NCBI GenBank assembly: GCA_011947345.1
Contig: JAAVTG010000203.1
Location: 1-64,000 of the forward strand
Length of the DNA: 64,000 nt
Direction: 5' to 3'
Source: Phytophthora quininea
Taxonomy: Eukaryota > Oomycota > Peronosporomycetes > Peronosporales > Peronosporaceae
Shown: positions 33,589 to 44,607 of the stretch, one piece after another
How positions within the stretch are numbered: position 1 is the stretch's first letter
How the letters are laid out: every line of letters starts with the position of its first letter
Program-made: the position numbers and the translations under genes
The notes under the pieces: generated by a model
The model's database searches: none
Told to the model about the DNA's origin: nothing
Seen by the model: the letters and a program-made list of their open reading frames with translations, nothing else

Positions 33589-36053
33589 ATGGGCTGCGCG
33601 CAGTCGACCGAAGCGATTCGACCGAACATGTTCCAGGAGAAGTTGTGCATGCACCACAAAACCCCGTGGCCGAAGTGTATCGCTCTGTGGGTGAGCTTGG
33701 TCGCGGTGCGTTCGGAGTCGTTGAGAAAGTGGAACACTTGAAGACCCACAGACACTACGCGATGAAGACGGTCAAGTTTGCGAACAGCAGTGAGCGACAC
33801 GAGTTCGAGCGAGAGACTGATCTGCTACGAGGTCTTCATCACCCCAACATTGTGCGCATGGTTGAGACGTTTGAAGACGGCCACCACTTCAACATCATCA
33901 TGGAGATCAGTTCCGGCGGAACGGTTCGTTTTGCAAAATGTTATCACTGCGTTGATCGTGGTTTTTAACCTTCTTGGTGAGTGGGCAGTTGCTAGACCAA
34001 GTGAAAGCTCGCAACAAACCATTCTCGGAAGAAGAAGCGAAGAAGATTATTCGCGCTTTGGCATCGGTCGTGCAGTACCTACACTCCCGCAGAATCTGCG
34101 TAGGCCTTGACAGTTTATTGTGGAGTTTGAGCAAAACGCTAATGGGGGTTGTTCTGACAGCACCGTGATCTGAAATTGGAGAACATCCTCGTCGAAACTT
34201 CGGAGGATGGAGATCGCATTAAGCTCTGCGAGTACGTACGAACGATTTCGCTGTCTGGGGATCGAAATACTCAAGTTTCATTGCTTGTAGCTTTGGTGCG
34301 AGTACGCTCTACAAAAGTGGAGCGAGCATGACCAAGGTTTTGGGGTCTATTGCGTACATGGCGGTGCGTGCAAGTTGGTCGATTAATATTTTATCCTCCA
34401 CTCATCCTTGCTGCCGCGCTAAATTACAGCCTGAAGTGCTCGAGGGGAACTACACAGAGTCTTGTGATCTGTGGAGTCTCGGTGTTATCATGGTATAGCC
34501 ACATTGCTTGCATTGAATCGCGTTCATCGTGTCTAAACAACTTGCTGATCCCAGTACATGCTGCTGAGCAACAAGCAGCCATTCTACGCTAAAACGGAGG
34601 ATGACCTCGTCGAGAAGATCCTCGAAGGTGAAGTCAAATACGACAGACCAGTATGGGAGCAAGTGTCCTCGGAAGCGAAGAATCTGATCCACAAGCTGCT
34701 CAACGTATGTCGCGTCACCTTCTACGTAATTGTACTAGCACTAACCAATTTCTTTTCACGCAGACTGATGCTTCCGAACGCTACACAGCCGCTCAGGTGC
34801 TTGCAGACCCGTGGATCAAGTCGACGGAGGTGCCTATTTCCCCGGAAGTGTACGAGTTGTTACTTTACTACCTCTGTCTTTGACGCAAAACTTACTTTTG
34901 CTACTGTTCATAGCTACGACGAATTCGTTCCACGGGTTAAGGCATTCTGTGGCTACTCGCCGCTATTGCGAGCGTCACTCGTAGCGATGGCGTTCTGCAT
35001 GTCATCATCGCAAGTCTCTCTGCACTCGACCGTCTACAACGAACTCAACACCACTCACGTAAGGAGCAATTTCGTGTATGATTCTTACGACAACTAAGCA
35101 ATTTCTGTTTTCTTCTGCAGAACGGCGAATTGACGTTGCAGGAGCTTCAAAGCGCACCAGCTCTGACGCGGTTCAAACTCGACATGGAGAAGATTGTTGC
35201 AGCGTAAGTCTGAAGGGATATTATTCGATCGTCCAAGTTTTTGCTAACTTGGCATTGTTGTACAGTCTTGATCTACAGCATGAAAACGGCATCAATTTGC
35301 TGGAATTTGTGGCTGCAACTTGAGTCCCGAAGACGCTGCCGATGACGAGCTGCTTCTTGCAGCTTTCCACGTTCTTGACTGTTCCCACCGCGGTTCAATC
35401 ACCAAAGAAGACCTGAAAGGTACGAACCGAAAACGTTTTATGATCTACAAGGTAGAAATGCTAACTCTAATATCTTCACACGCAGCACTGCTAGGTGAGC
35501 ACTACACTGTTGCCATGTGCCACGATATGATCAAGAAAGTTGATGCCGACAAAGACGGCAAGCTCAACTTTGAGGACTATGCCAAGATGATGACGGTATG
35601 TGCCTCGAGCTCAAAGTCTATTAAATGCCGACTAACGATGCTTGTGATGCAGCTTCCGAGTCGCCTGAGTGGCAAGATCAGCAAGGCTGGCGACAATATC
35701 GTCGTAGCTCAGACGTCGGACCGCAATCGGCATCCACGGAAAATGTTCAACGCCGCAGCGTGTCCAATGTCGGCCCCATCGACACCGAACCGGCCACCAA
35801 GGAAGACGCTCTGAACACCATTGAAGCACTTCGCATGGAATTGGCCGGTGGCATTGCCATTGTCGACCCTAAGAAAGTAGATATTCAAGTCGATCCTGTC
35901 CAAGTTTCGGCTGTTGAAGCCGTGAGTTGACTTCTAAGGCTTGACTGAAGTTTGTCAATGTCCATCAAACAAGTTTTGACTTAGCGACTTCATTTCGAGG
36001 CTCTGCAGGGTGGTGGGGGCCACGACGATGTGTTCTCTGTGTCAGCTAGCTAG
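33589..36053 (+). CDS. Calcium-dependent protein kinase with EF-hands, 12 introns (two frameshifts)
   Basis: Exons run 33589-33923, 33989-34099, 34161-34231, 34291-34363, 34430-34492, 34555-34704, 34764-34858, 34914-35058, 35121-35203, 35266-35419, 35486-35595, 35661-35921 and 36009-36053. Phases match across GT-AG introns of 55-87 nt. The N-terminus MGCAQS predicts myristoylation. Kinase motifs are the glycine loop ELGRGAFGVVEKVE, HYAMKTVKF (lysine), HRDLKLEN (catalytic loop, Leu for the usual Pro), DFGAS and YMAPEVLEGNYTESCDLWSL. EF-hand segments follow: NGELTLQELQSA, HENGINLLEFVAATL, DCSHRGSITKEDL and DADKDGKLNFEDYAKMM. Only the last looks fully calcium-competent. One-base shifts are needed near 33642 and 35322, the latter removing an in-frame TGA. 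The final exon is predicted from a GTGAGT donor; otherwise the protein stops at 35930. Length is about 565 residues. Confidence 0.8.
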
Positions 36054-37209
36054 CAAGGACGCCATCGTGCACGCATTTAAAAAGCAAGGGAAAAGTTCAC
36101 TATGCCCCCAAAGTTTCAAGAAGTTGTTATATGCCCTCGTAGTTTCACTTTGCTGATATGTCCCTCCGATCGCGGCAAGTCCCTGACGGAGTTGGCGGCG
36201 AGATATGGACCATCAATGAGTCGTTGGCTTTAGAGTTTCAAGTGATGCAGGAAGTCGATGTCAAAATTTGCGGATTTTCTCGGGATTGGAGGCGACCAAT
36301 GGGCTCGTCATGTGAAAAGTTGTCGTGACGGAGATGCCTCGAGCCCGTACAGTCTTTTGCGTTTGGTTGAGGTGAGGCCGGATACAACGGAACAGATGAG
36401 TGACTACTTTCAGCAGACAGAGCTTTGGTATCCGTTCTCGAAATCTCTCTGAAGTGGAATTATAATTTATGACATGTGGACCAAGGTCGAATGCAACAAT
36501 TGACGGACACACTCGAGTTGGAAGACAACGATGAATAACTTGAGAGATACAGGCCCGTTCGAGGCAAGCCACGATTGCTGTTTTCGATGGGCAAGTTTGA
36601 AAATGAAGTGAAAAGTCCATTCCCACGAAAATGAACGATATGGCGAGTGGTGGACGGAGATGAAGCACATTCTGTTCGAGATACATCGCCATGAGGAGGA
36701 CCAGCATCTGCTTTTGTAAGGATGCATCAAGAACAGTGGATAACATAGTCAACAGTTCCTGCGATGCTCTGTCGATTACTAAAACGCGCAGGGATCTATT
36801 TCGTGATGAAAGCGTGGGAACACGGAATGCATTTCGATGGAGACACTTTAGTTTAGTTGGTGCTGCTGGACCCCGATTCGTTGGATTTCGCTCGACGAGG
36901 AGCTGTCTTAAGCTTGATGAGGAATTGCAATGCCTCGACCCAGTCGCCACGCTTGATCCTTTTGATTTCCGGACTTTCACCGTCAGCGATCTGAAGAGAG
37001 AAAAGGAATACATTTCAGTGAGCATTTCAGTCGCAGCCAAACTGCACCACGTACCTCGAGATCAAGTGTGCGGTTCTCTTCGTACTCCACCGAAAAGCAA
37101 TGAGGTGCTCGCGCAGGCAACTTGGCTCGATCGAACACGCGAGTGTCTTGACCGATGAGTACTCGCGCAATTGACCTCGTTGGAATGGTCGCCTTGGCCA
37201 CGGTACTGT
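36054..37209. other. Intergenic, no supported gene
   Basis: A 259-codon minus frame (36261-37040) and a 155-codon plus frame (36691-37158) overlap here, and neither resembles a known family. A plus-strand segment near 36780-36960 reads like protein (IYFVMKAWEHGMHFDGDTLV) but is cut by stops. This may be a decayed gene between the CDPK and kinesin genes. Confidence 0.4.
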
Positions 37210-39776
37210 TCACCTTCCGGTAGTTAAGATACTCGAGGTCGGCCGAACACCAAACAAATCGGACGTGCGGCTTCCCATAGCGACCGTACTTGACGAACAG
37301 CTGCCGTTGCGGAGCAATTCCATCCGCTTGCGGATCAAGTCGCTCCCAGTCTTGCGAGGGTTTTCTACAGGAGGTGGCGGAGGGCTTTCAACATTTGACG
37401 CCAAAGCAGCTCCACGGACTGCCATTTGCTTGTCTTCAATGGGATCACCTTCGGAGACGTTTACACTGTTGCATTCCGACACCTTCGAAGGTTTTGTCTT
37501 GACTGGTGAACGTTTGACTGGGTTTGTCACCGGACGTTCGTACTCGTGGGTCTCGGATGCTTCACTGTCGTTCTCGCTGTCGCTTCCGCTGTTAAAACCA
37601 TCCCGGTCTCCGGTACTAGCAAAGCGACCGCTTTCAGACGTTCGAAGACGAGAACTCTGGCGTTTGCGTAGAGCCCCGAGTGCGACTTCGACCGTACAAT
37701 CGAAATTTTAGCGTCCATATCTCCGAGCGATTGGGACTCCTCGACACTGCGGATCTGCTCCTTCAGCAGCTCTGCTTCTCGTTTTTGCTCAAGCACCCGT
37801 TGCTCCAATTGCTCTACTGTCCGAGTCTGCTGACTCATAAGCTCTTGAAGCTCTGCAGCAGTGTTCGACGCGAAGAAAGTATTCTCCTTTAAAATAACAA
37901 GACACCCGATGGCCGTCGACATCCCCAGCTCGCGGATCTCTTTGGCCACGTTGTCATGAAGCTGTCGTAAATCTGCAAACTCTTCGTCGCTTGTCGATTT
38001 ATCCAGCTCTTCCCTGGGCAGATCACCCGCCAGCAACAGCTTCTCGACCAATTCTTCGCACTGCATCCAGTCGACTTTCTTATCGGCTTGTTTGGATCGC
38101 TCCCGAGCGCTTTTCGCAGCTGCCAAAGCGGATTTGGTTTCCTCTTGAGCTGCTGCGAGTTGTCGTTGCCAATGCTGCTCCTGCTTCGCGAATTGAATGG
38201 TTTGATCTTGCACATTGTTTTCGAGGTGTTCGGCTCGAGTCTGTAGTTCAAGATTGGTCTGTTCGAGCTCTGCGTTGAGTTTTTCCATAGCCTCGATACG
38301 CTTTTCAGTGTCCACCTCCGTGTTCACTGCGATATCGACAACCACCTCAGAGCAGCGTTGCATAAAGCGACACGTAGAGATCGACTCGTCCACGAAGTCG
38401 CTCTCTGGGTTGAGAGTCGCAATGAACACCGACTTGCAATTTCCTCCCAGACTGCCTCGCAGTACGGACGTGAGCATGGAGTTCCGGTAGGGGATATGGT
38501 AAGTCTTCGACACTGTATTGCGTTTGTTTCGTAGAGATAAAATCACCTACAACATTTACCAGTTATGAATCCATTCTAGTGTTAGTTTGGACTGCAATGG
38601 AAGTGTACTGTACCTGTTCGAGGTGGTGGAGAGACAAGTTAATGTGCTTTCCCTCCGATCGCATCCGTTGAGTACCATCACGCTTATAAACTCGTTCAGA
38701 CCCAGCAAGATCGACGAGGTGGAGCTTAGACGTGACAATGATATCCGAATCAATTGGCCGTGACTCGATCATGACGCTGAATATTGAGTGAGATCGAGAG
38801 GATGCCTACAAAGACCATTTCGTCATTATACCGAGCTGTTCAATACAGAAGATGAAGACTGCGAACCTGGTTCATTGGAGTATCGCTCGTAACCCGGTTC
38901 ATATTGCCCAAGAAGAGTAAGTTCAGCGCTTCTTCTTCCGACACAGCCTCAAAAACACTAGAAAATAGTGCCACCATTTCGTGAATAATTGGCTTCTTTC
39001 TTCAAAACAAGAAAAAATATATGCCCTTACCCGAGGTTTCGGAAGTGCATGTCTCCTTCATCGTCGTCCATGAGTAAGACTTTCGTCCATTCTTCAATTG
39101 GCCGATCCGTATGGGACCTTAACGATATAATACGTTAGACCATGTGCATCACTTGCATAGTTAGCGTACTCTTTCTTACCTATCGAGCAAGTCGTAGATA
39201 TTTTCGTTGTAGATCTCGAGGTACGAGATGTAGCATGAGTAGCGCATGTTGGGTCGCTTCTCGAACTCTTCAAAAATGGTCGACAGTACTCTTGGAATAA
39301 TTCCTCGATCCGCATAGTGCTCGCCACCCGTGATCGTATATGTTTTGCCTGACCCTGTCTGTCCGTAAGCAAGAATGGTTCCATTGTATCCGTCCAACGC
39401 GCTGTGTACGATATCCTGCCGTCTTCTGTGTTAGTAATTGCATGCTTAAAACATTGTTTGTCACAACTTACACGACAAACTTCGTTAAAAACTTGGTCTT
39501 GAGAAACACTCGGATCGAAGATGTTGTTGAAGTGGAAATCCACACCATCTCTCTGTTTTAAATGCATCCTGGAATCGTCGTCGTCTGGTGGTGGGAATCC
39601 GATCACTGCGCCACTATATCTGCCGTCGTCCACTTTCTCTAAGACAGAATACTGTTAGTAGTCGGCCATAGTTTTTAAGTGATGGCATATGTATTTACCG
39701 AGATGAAAGTTCGCGCACTCGTGGCCACGACGAGGGGTCGTAGCCGTGCATACGTGCCGATGTGCCACTTGACCAT
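37210..39776 (-). CDS. Kinesin-9 family motor (KIF6/KIF9-like), seven exons
   Basis: The motor converts ATP hydrolysis into movement on microtubules; kinesin-9 members work in cilia and flagella. Exons are 39776-39699, 39651-39472, 39415-39180, 39117-39031, 38957-38867, 38805-38614 and 38546-37210, with in-phase GT-AG introns of 47-73 nt. The start gives MVKWHIGTYARLRPL. The P-loop is YGQTGSGKT, followed by TITGGEHYADRGIIPRVLS and SYLEIYNENIYDLLD. Switch I is NQASSRSHSIFSV, switch II is LHLVDLAGSERV, and the family-typical ends are EEEALNLLFLGNMNRVTSDT and HIPYRNSMLTSVLRGSLGGN. A coiled coil of about 230 residues follows, then a Pro/Ser-rich tail (SPPPPPVENPRKTGSDLIRK). A one-base shift in the C4 run at about 37676-37679 changes the tail frame. 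Length is about 730 residues. Its presence fits a zoospore-forming organism. Confidence 0.88.
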
Positions 39777-39904
39777 CGTCTGCAAGCAATTGAACCCTTG
39801 TGGTGGCGCCTAATTTTGACAATAAGCAAGGCGTTTTCAAACTTGGAGACGTCAAAGTAATTTTAGTTAGGACCGTTCCAGTCGCGATCTTCAGCTCCTT
39901 TACG

Positions 39905-40753
39905 CTAGTACAGAATGGTTAAAACAGCATGAATGTCTTCATCAGATATCAACTGCCCAGCATTCTCGGTCAGCAAATATGGGATCTAATTTGTTAGCTA
40001 TTGTTCAATGACTTACCTGGTTAAAGTCGTCGAATCCAACGCCATTCACACCGGACTTTGTTTCCTTCAAGAACGGAGATAATTTATTCTCCAAGGACGC
40101 ACGTGTTGCCTCCACTCGAGCTGCATTTGTCCTTGAAATCTTCGCCGCAATAATCAAAAATTATCGATAGTAACGTAGCCTTTGCACTCTCGGTCGTACA
40201 AGTCAAATAACACTGTGGAGAATCCACATCATTGTGAGAAGAAGATACAGCCAGGTAAAGATTTCCACTACCTTGTCGCTTCACTTGCAGCAATTGTTTG
40301 GGGCTAAACACAGAGAGAATGGTCAAGAAGGCGCTAAACGATACTGTCTCCTGCTCCGTAGCAGCCTTTGTCCCATTGCTTGTTTGGGTTTGGCGGCCCA
40401 GTACTAGCCTTCCGACTAGCAACACAAACGGTTGCAGTCGCAGCTCTGGCATCTGAACGATCAGTGCAAGTGGTACGTTCAGGTCTCGTGCAGGATCATC
40501 AGCAGGTATCAACTGCGCGAATCTCGCTTTGATCCGTGCAAGCTCCTGTCTTGAAACTAGATAGATAACATCCAAAACTCAGTACTCTATTCAAAATACC
40601 TTTTAGACACATACAGGGTTGCAGTGCTCCACTTGGATATCCCAGTAAAGTATCACTCAATAGACCCACTCGCTCCTGAAGCTCGACGGGAGCTTTGCGT
40701 CGTCCAAGCATGACGTCGTTTCGGGGCCCCTTCCAAATCAGATATGGGTACAT
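39905..40753 (-). CDS. Calcineurin-B-like EF-hand protein, four exons (one frameshift)
   Basis: Exons 40753-40600, 40556-40272, 40212-40017 and 39952-39905 join in phase across GT-AG introns of 43, 59 and 64 nt to give about 227 residues. Family features are SRQELARIKARFAQLIPADD, NVPLALIVQMPELRLQPFV, SFSAFLTILSVFSPKQ, an EF-hand region LFDLYDRECKGYVTIDNF, and a final GVNGVGFDDFNQ plus DEDIHAVLTILY. Calcineurin-B-type proteins bind calcium and regulate a phosphatase or kinase partner. The loop before SFSAFL is replaced by a polar insert (GRQTQTSNGTKAATEQETV), so that EF-hand has probably lost calcium binding. A missing base in the T5 (minus strand) run at 40156-40160 breaks the frame after DNF. 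The gene ends 129 nt before the kinesin-9 start, on the same strand. Confidence 0.7.
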
Positions 40754-40793
40754 GTTGCCATTCCGCCGTTAGAGAAGTCACTGACCGACGTCA

Positions 40794-40809
40794 GCTCACT
40801 CTTCACTTC
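40794..40809 (+). promoter_or_regulatory. Oomycete initiator (Inr) of the GFA-fold gene
   Basis: GCTCACTCTTCACTTC matches GCTCATTYYNCAWTTT at about 13 of 16 positions, 46 nt before the ATG at 40855. It also lies just upstream of the divergent EF-hand gene, so the intergenic promoter is compact. Confidence 0.6.
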
Positions 40810-40854
40810 GCCTCGAGAGCCACACGTCCCCAGCTACCGAAATCGACCACCGAC

Positions 40855-41256
40855 ATGACGGACTTGGTGGTGCACCGCGGCTCGTGCCACTGCCGGGCCG
40901 TGCAGTTCGAGTTCGATGGGCCCAGCGACCTGGTGCAGACCAAATGCAGCTGTTCCATCTGCACTATGAAGGGAAACACGCACACGATCGTACCCAAGTC
41001 TCGTTTCCGACTGCTGCAGGGCCAGGACGTGCTGACGCTCTACACGTTCAACACGCACCAGGCCAAGCACCTCTTCTGCAGCCGCTGTGGCGTGCAGTCC
41101 TTCTACCACCCGCGCAGCAGCCCCGAGGGCTACGCCGTCACCGTCTGCTGCGTGGACCCGGCCACCATCACCAGCATTACCACCGAGACCTTCGACGGAC
41201 AGAACTGGGAGCAGTCGTTCGCTGCGTCCAAGATCGGCTCCTATGCTGATGAATAA
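40855..41256 (+). CDS. GFA/CENP-V-fold zinc protein (glutathione-dependent formaldehyde-activating type)
   Basis: This intact 133-residue ORF starts MTDLVVHRGSCHCRAVQFEF. It has the family cysteines in order: GSCHC, KCSCSICTMKG and FCSRCGVQSFYHPRSSPEGY, ending with NWEQSFAASK. The fold binds two zinc ions and is shared by bacterial S-hydroxymethylglutathione synthases and animal CENP-V. The CSCSIC/CxxCGVQSFYxPR pattern is closest to the CENP-V-like eukaryotic branch. The inner start at 40855 is chosen over the longer frame from 40744 because the Inr lies between them and the domain begins at once. The codons are strongly GC3-biased. A polyadenylation-like AATAAA overlaps the stop codon. Confidence 0.85.
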   Translation: MTDLVVHRGSCHCRAVQFEFDGPSDLVQTKCSCSICTMKGNTHTIVPKSRFRLLQGQDVLTLYTFNTHQAKHLFCSRCGVQSFYHPRSSPEGYAVTVCCVDPATITSITTETFDGQNWEQSFAASKIGSYADE

Positions 41257-41814
41257 ACACGATAAACGATTCGTTTACTGGCGGATGAGCTTCCCAACGA
41301 CCGGATCAACTTGATCTCATCGTCGGCATTTTTGTAGGACTGGGGCGTCATCTGGCCGTACACGTCAACCGACACAAATAAGAGCAGAGCGTGATTGTAT
41401 CCTTCAAAGTCTACACGACCAGCTACATCTTGGTGAACGTCTTTCAACTGCTGGTACTGGATGAGGAAAACTGTGGATTAAACTTAGATAATCAATCGTT
41501 CTCTTCGCATCACCAGCACGCCATCAATGTCGCTTTCACTCTTAGGTCAATACCGGCAGAGCCGGCGCCAAAACCTCATCACATTCAAGTGTCTGTGTCG
41601 TGCAAAGGCAGGAAGCCCCTTGGACACCCATTTTCCAGATTAGACACCTCAGCCACGGCTCCGTGCTTGTCTCTCAGGTCTGGAAAAGTAACGTATTATA
41701 TTGTCCACTGTAAACGCCTTGCATATGTCTCCAAGCACCTTAATGATATCGCTCTTCAAGCCCCTCATGACAAGCAAAGAAGCAATGCATTACCAAAAGC
41801 TTAAAGCTAGTAGC
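41257..41814. other. Intergenic, no supported gene
   Basis: Only short frames are present on both strands and none is recognisable. The stretch lies between the GFA-fold gene and the damaged effector gene. Confidence 0.5.
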
Positions 41815-43149
41815 CTATAGCAGTTTTGAAAGCAACATCCACTTGGTTTGCTGCCACTGGCGACGAATTAAGTCGACTGGCAAACAAGTGATCCGCTCGC
41901 GCACCAAATCCTCTACTAACCACGACGAGAACTGCACGTGAAACTGAGTGGGGTCGTCGTCCTTGCGATACATATCGAACAAGAGGTGGTCGTCGAAGCC
42001 TTTCAGACTGCGCTGGGCAAGCAAGCGTTCAGTTCATCAACATGATCGTAAACACGCTGCCTCAACTCCTCATACGTTTCCGAAGGTGGAAACAGAAACT
42101 TTGGCTTGCCTCCGACGAGGTTAAAGCGGTGGAACCACTCGCATTCGTCTTCCAGTCCGCTTGTGTTGACAAAAGTTTGACACTCGTCTTTGCTCCATGG
42201 ATGCATGTACATTCGAATGCAATCGCCCGTCCGAAAGTAGCTGTGGCTGTCAACGCCAGGTCCGGCGAGCAGATACGTATGCTGGAAACTGTTTTCTAAC
42301 GCTCTGTCCGCATCGCCATCAAGTAATCCTTCGTAACTTGCTTCCAGATCTCGTAGTGGTCTGTATTCCAAGTCAAGTAATAGATTGCTGAGTCGCAAAG
42401 AGCGCGGTAAGCGATATTCTTCCTCTCCATCATGAACTCCAGCAACAAAACACCCCAAAAGCCGACTACCAAATGCCCGAACTGCCATCCACAAGAACAC
42501 GACGCAGCGTTTTCTTGGATTTAAATAATGTCGTGATAAGCTGGTGGAGATCTTCATACTCCTTCACGACGAACAAACCCAATTCGAAGTTGATACCAAA
42601 GACTTTCTTTGGGATACCGTCCAAACGTTTCCCTGCAGCCAAGTCTTCACGACGAAGTCGTAGACCGACGTTAATAAGTGCTTCCAATCCTGCTTGACGG
42701 GATGGATCAATGTGGCTCAGTCTTCGCCTTTTTCTCGATGTTTCTTCCGTCTTCAGCGCTGAGATTCGAAGCACAACCAGAATGTGCACTTGTGCCGTGG
42801 TCGGTTCTTCCATATCGTATAGCAGCGTCTCCAGATCGCTCTCATCAGTCAATTGTTTGTCTTCATGCAGCAGACCTTTGACGACCGCACTCTTCTTTCC
42901 TTTCTTTTAGAAATTCACATCTTTGGACGTGGACTCCACCCACTTGCCCTTGATCTGCGCTGTAGCATCTCCATCGGACTCTTTCGCCAAGTAAAGCTGC
43001 ACATCAATCATTTCCGAGTTGGTCCCCAGTTTGTCTTCGACCGATTTCTTCAGGCCGTCGATCGACTTGTTGTCAACCTCAACGGGAAACACAGTCCCCG
43101 CCATCATCGGCGAGTCGGTGATCGCACAGACGAAAGTCTTCAGTGGCAT
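41815..43149 (-). pseudogene. Crinkler (CRN)-type effector gene, broken
   Basis: Crinklers are host-translocated oomycete effectors with a conserved N-terminal module and variable C-terminal domains. The start at 43149 opens a ubiquitin-like N-terminal stretch of about 80 residues. It ends in the translocation-associated motif as LYLAK, the tyrosine variant of LFLAK. It is followed by the region that usually leads to the HVLV-type boundary (here QVHILVVL, near 42780). An in-frame TAA near 42905-42907 ends the first frame, and the same frame continues coherently beyond it. The C-terminal effector domain is spread over two further frames, with changes near 42485 and 42020, and ends at 41815. 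A nonsense codon plus two shifts indicate a pseudogene, although part of the damage could be sequence error. There is no classical signal peptide, as in many CRNs. The C-terminal subtype is not identified. Confidence 0.7.
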
Positions 43150-43545
43150 CTCCGCGAATTCAGGAATGACTTGGACAGCGCAACGGGAAATACAGAGTGA
43201 TGTTGACAAGAATGATGGAGTCACTTGCGAATGCAAGCCACGCAGAGGAGGAGACGAACTCGAGTAGAGTGTTCGACGGTTAGCAGCAGCAAAACACCTG
43301 CCACTCGGGTCTGTAGTTTGTAGAGTGAGCTCTGGGCTCAGTTAAACTTTTCTCTGTCTAATCACACTCTAACCGTCAGTTGTAGTAGACAACCTCGTAG
43401 GACAATTCCACTACGTGGGAAAACCTCCAGCCTCTCAACGCCTTCACGGGACAAACAACCCACAAAACACAGGCGCCGGAGCAACTGTGGGGAACAGTAC
43501 TCTCCACTTCGCAACAGAGTCAAACTGAAGAAAATATATTGATTT
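43150..43545. other. Intergenic, no supported gene
   Basis: No open frame of note lies between the effector gene start and the stop of the first small-family copy. Confidence 0.5.
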
Positions 43546-43989
43546 CTAATTTCTTGGCAGGTCCTCGAGCCAATTCGCCGACGTGTTACCCTGCAAGATT
43601 GTGACGTTGGGGCTGGAAGTCGAATTCGAAAGCCCTGTGCTCTCGTCGAGACACTTGTTGATGATTCCGTTGATCGGATAATTTCCCTGCTCCGTCAAGA
43701 TGAAGGAGCGAACCACTTCCCAGCCTTTGTGCTTGGTGAGGTCGTGCGAACCGCTGCTCTTTGATCCCGTCGAGATCAGCTGACCGCCGCAGTTTTCCTT
43801 CTCGTAGAACAGGATGTTGGCCGAGTCCGGAAGTCGTCCCCACATGACTCGACTGGCGGCGTTCCACTTCTTGCAGGACGAAAACGTGATGCACACTTCA
43901 CTTGGAGCGTCGAACATGACCGCTTTATCCTTGACCGTCAGGATCCCAGCTCGAGTTGGCGACATTGTCGTTAAATGATGAATGAACAC
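43546..43989 (-). CDS. Unknown small-protein family, copy 1 (intact)
   Basis: An intact 147-residue ORF with no recognised domain. It contains DAPSEVCITFSSCKKWNAAS, RVMWGRLPDSANILFYEKEN, CGGQLISTGSKSSGSHDLTK, VRSFILTEQGNYPINGIINK and an Asn/Ser/Thr-rich end (SPNVTILQGNTSANWLEDLP). The first ATG (43989) or the inner one at 43965 could be used; neither gives a signal peptide. Four cysteines in the core and N-glycosylation-like sequons are visible. Three broken relatives lie within the next 1.5 kb in alternating orientation, sharing the same blocks. The beta-rich, single-domain appearance could fit a beta/gamma-crystallin-like fold, which is only a guess. Confidence 0.6.
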   Translation of the reverse strand: MFIHHLTTMSPTRAGILTVKDKAVMFDAPSEVCITFSSCKKWNAASRVMWGRLPDSANILFYEKENCGGQLISTGSKSSGSHDLTKHKGWEVVRSFILTEQGNYPINGIINKCLDESTGLSNSTSSPNVTILQGNTSANWLEDLPRN

Positions 43990-44216
43990 ACCGGCGGGTT
44001 GAAAAGTGAAGTCCCGTCAAGGGTGACAGCGCTTTCGACACCACCTTCAGTAGCGTTAGTGCTTCCATTACTGCTACTGTAGCTGATGGTACCATCTAAG
44101 ATCATCGCTACATGACGGTCGTAAGAGCGTCACCCAACGTATTCGGCGTTCAGGTTGTTGTCCATTGCTAGATTTCATGTCCAAACTCGCGGGTTTTCGA
44201 CAATGACTTCAGCTTT

Positions 44217-44607
44217 AGGCCGAGCAGGAATTGTACTACTAGACAGAAGGACTTTAATGTTCTGGCCCACAGCGTCTTGTGGAAGCGTCTGCCGTCGAGT
44301 TCAACTCTAGCGTATTTCAACAACAACGACTGCAATGGCGACGCAGCGTATACTATCGCCAACGGTAAGAAAGCTGGGTCGCATTCGTTCAACAAACGCG
44401 CTACGGAGGTCGTCATCAAGTCGTTCCTGGTATTTGGGGACGAGAAATACCCGACCAGGGGCGTGGTGCGCGGATGCATCCCCACCCTCAATAACTACTA
44501 CCGCGACCACCGATAGTTCGCATTCCAACGTCAGCATCGACTTGAGCCCATCGTCGGAAGGAAACTTGTCCACCAACTGGACTGAGCCAGTCGGCATCGA
44601 ACCATAA
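44217..44607 (+). pseudogene. Unknown small-protein family, copy 2 (broken)
   Basis: The plus strand carries LWKRLPSSSTLAYFNNNDCN, GSHSFNKRATEVVIKSFLVF and DEKYPTRGVVRGC. In a second frame it then carries SNVSIDLSPSSEGNLSTNWT. These blocks align one by one with copy 1 (VMWGRLPDSANILFYEKEN, GSHDLTK, NYPINGIINKC, SPNVTILQGNTSANW). The frame changes near 44500, and the N-terminal block before 44277 is degraded. No start codon with an intact N-terminus remains. Confidence 0.6.

Noticed and set aside
36261..37040. Minus-strand 259-codon ORF
   Set aside because: No domain, and protein-like stretches also occur on the other strand; not enough to call a gene.
42905..42907. Idea that the TAA in the Crinkler gene lies in an intron
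   Set aside because: The only GT..AG pair around it would remove about 15 nt, far too short for an intron; a nonsense codon is simpler.
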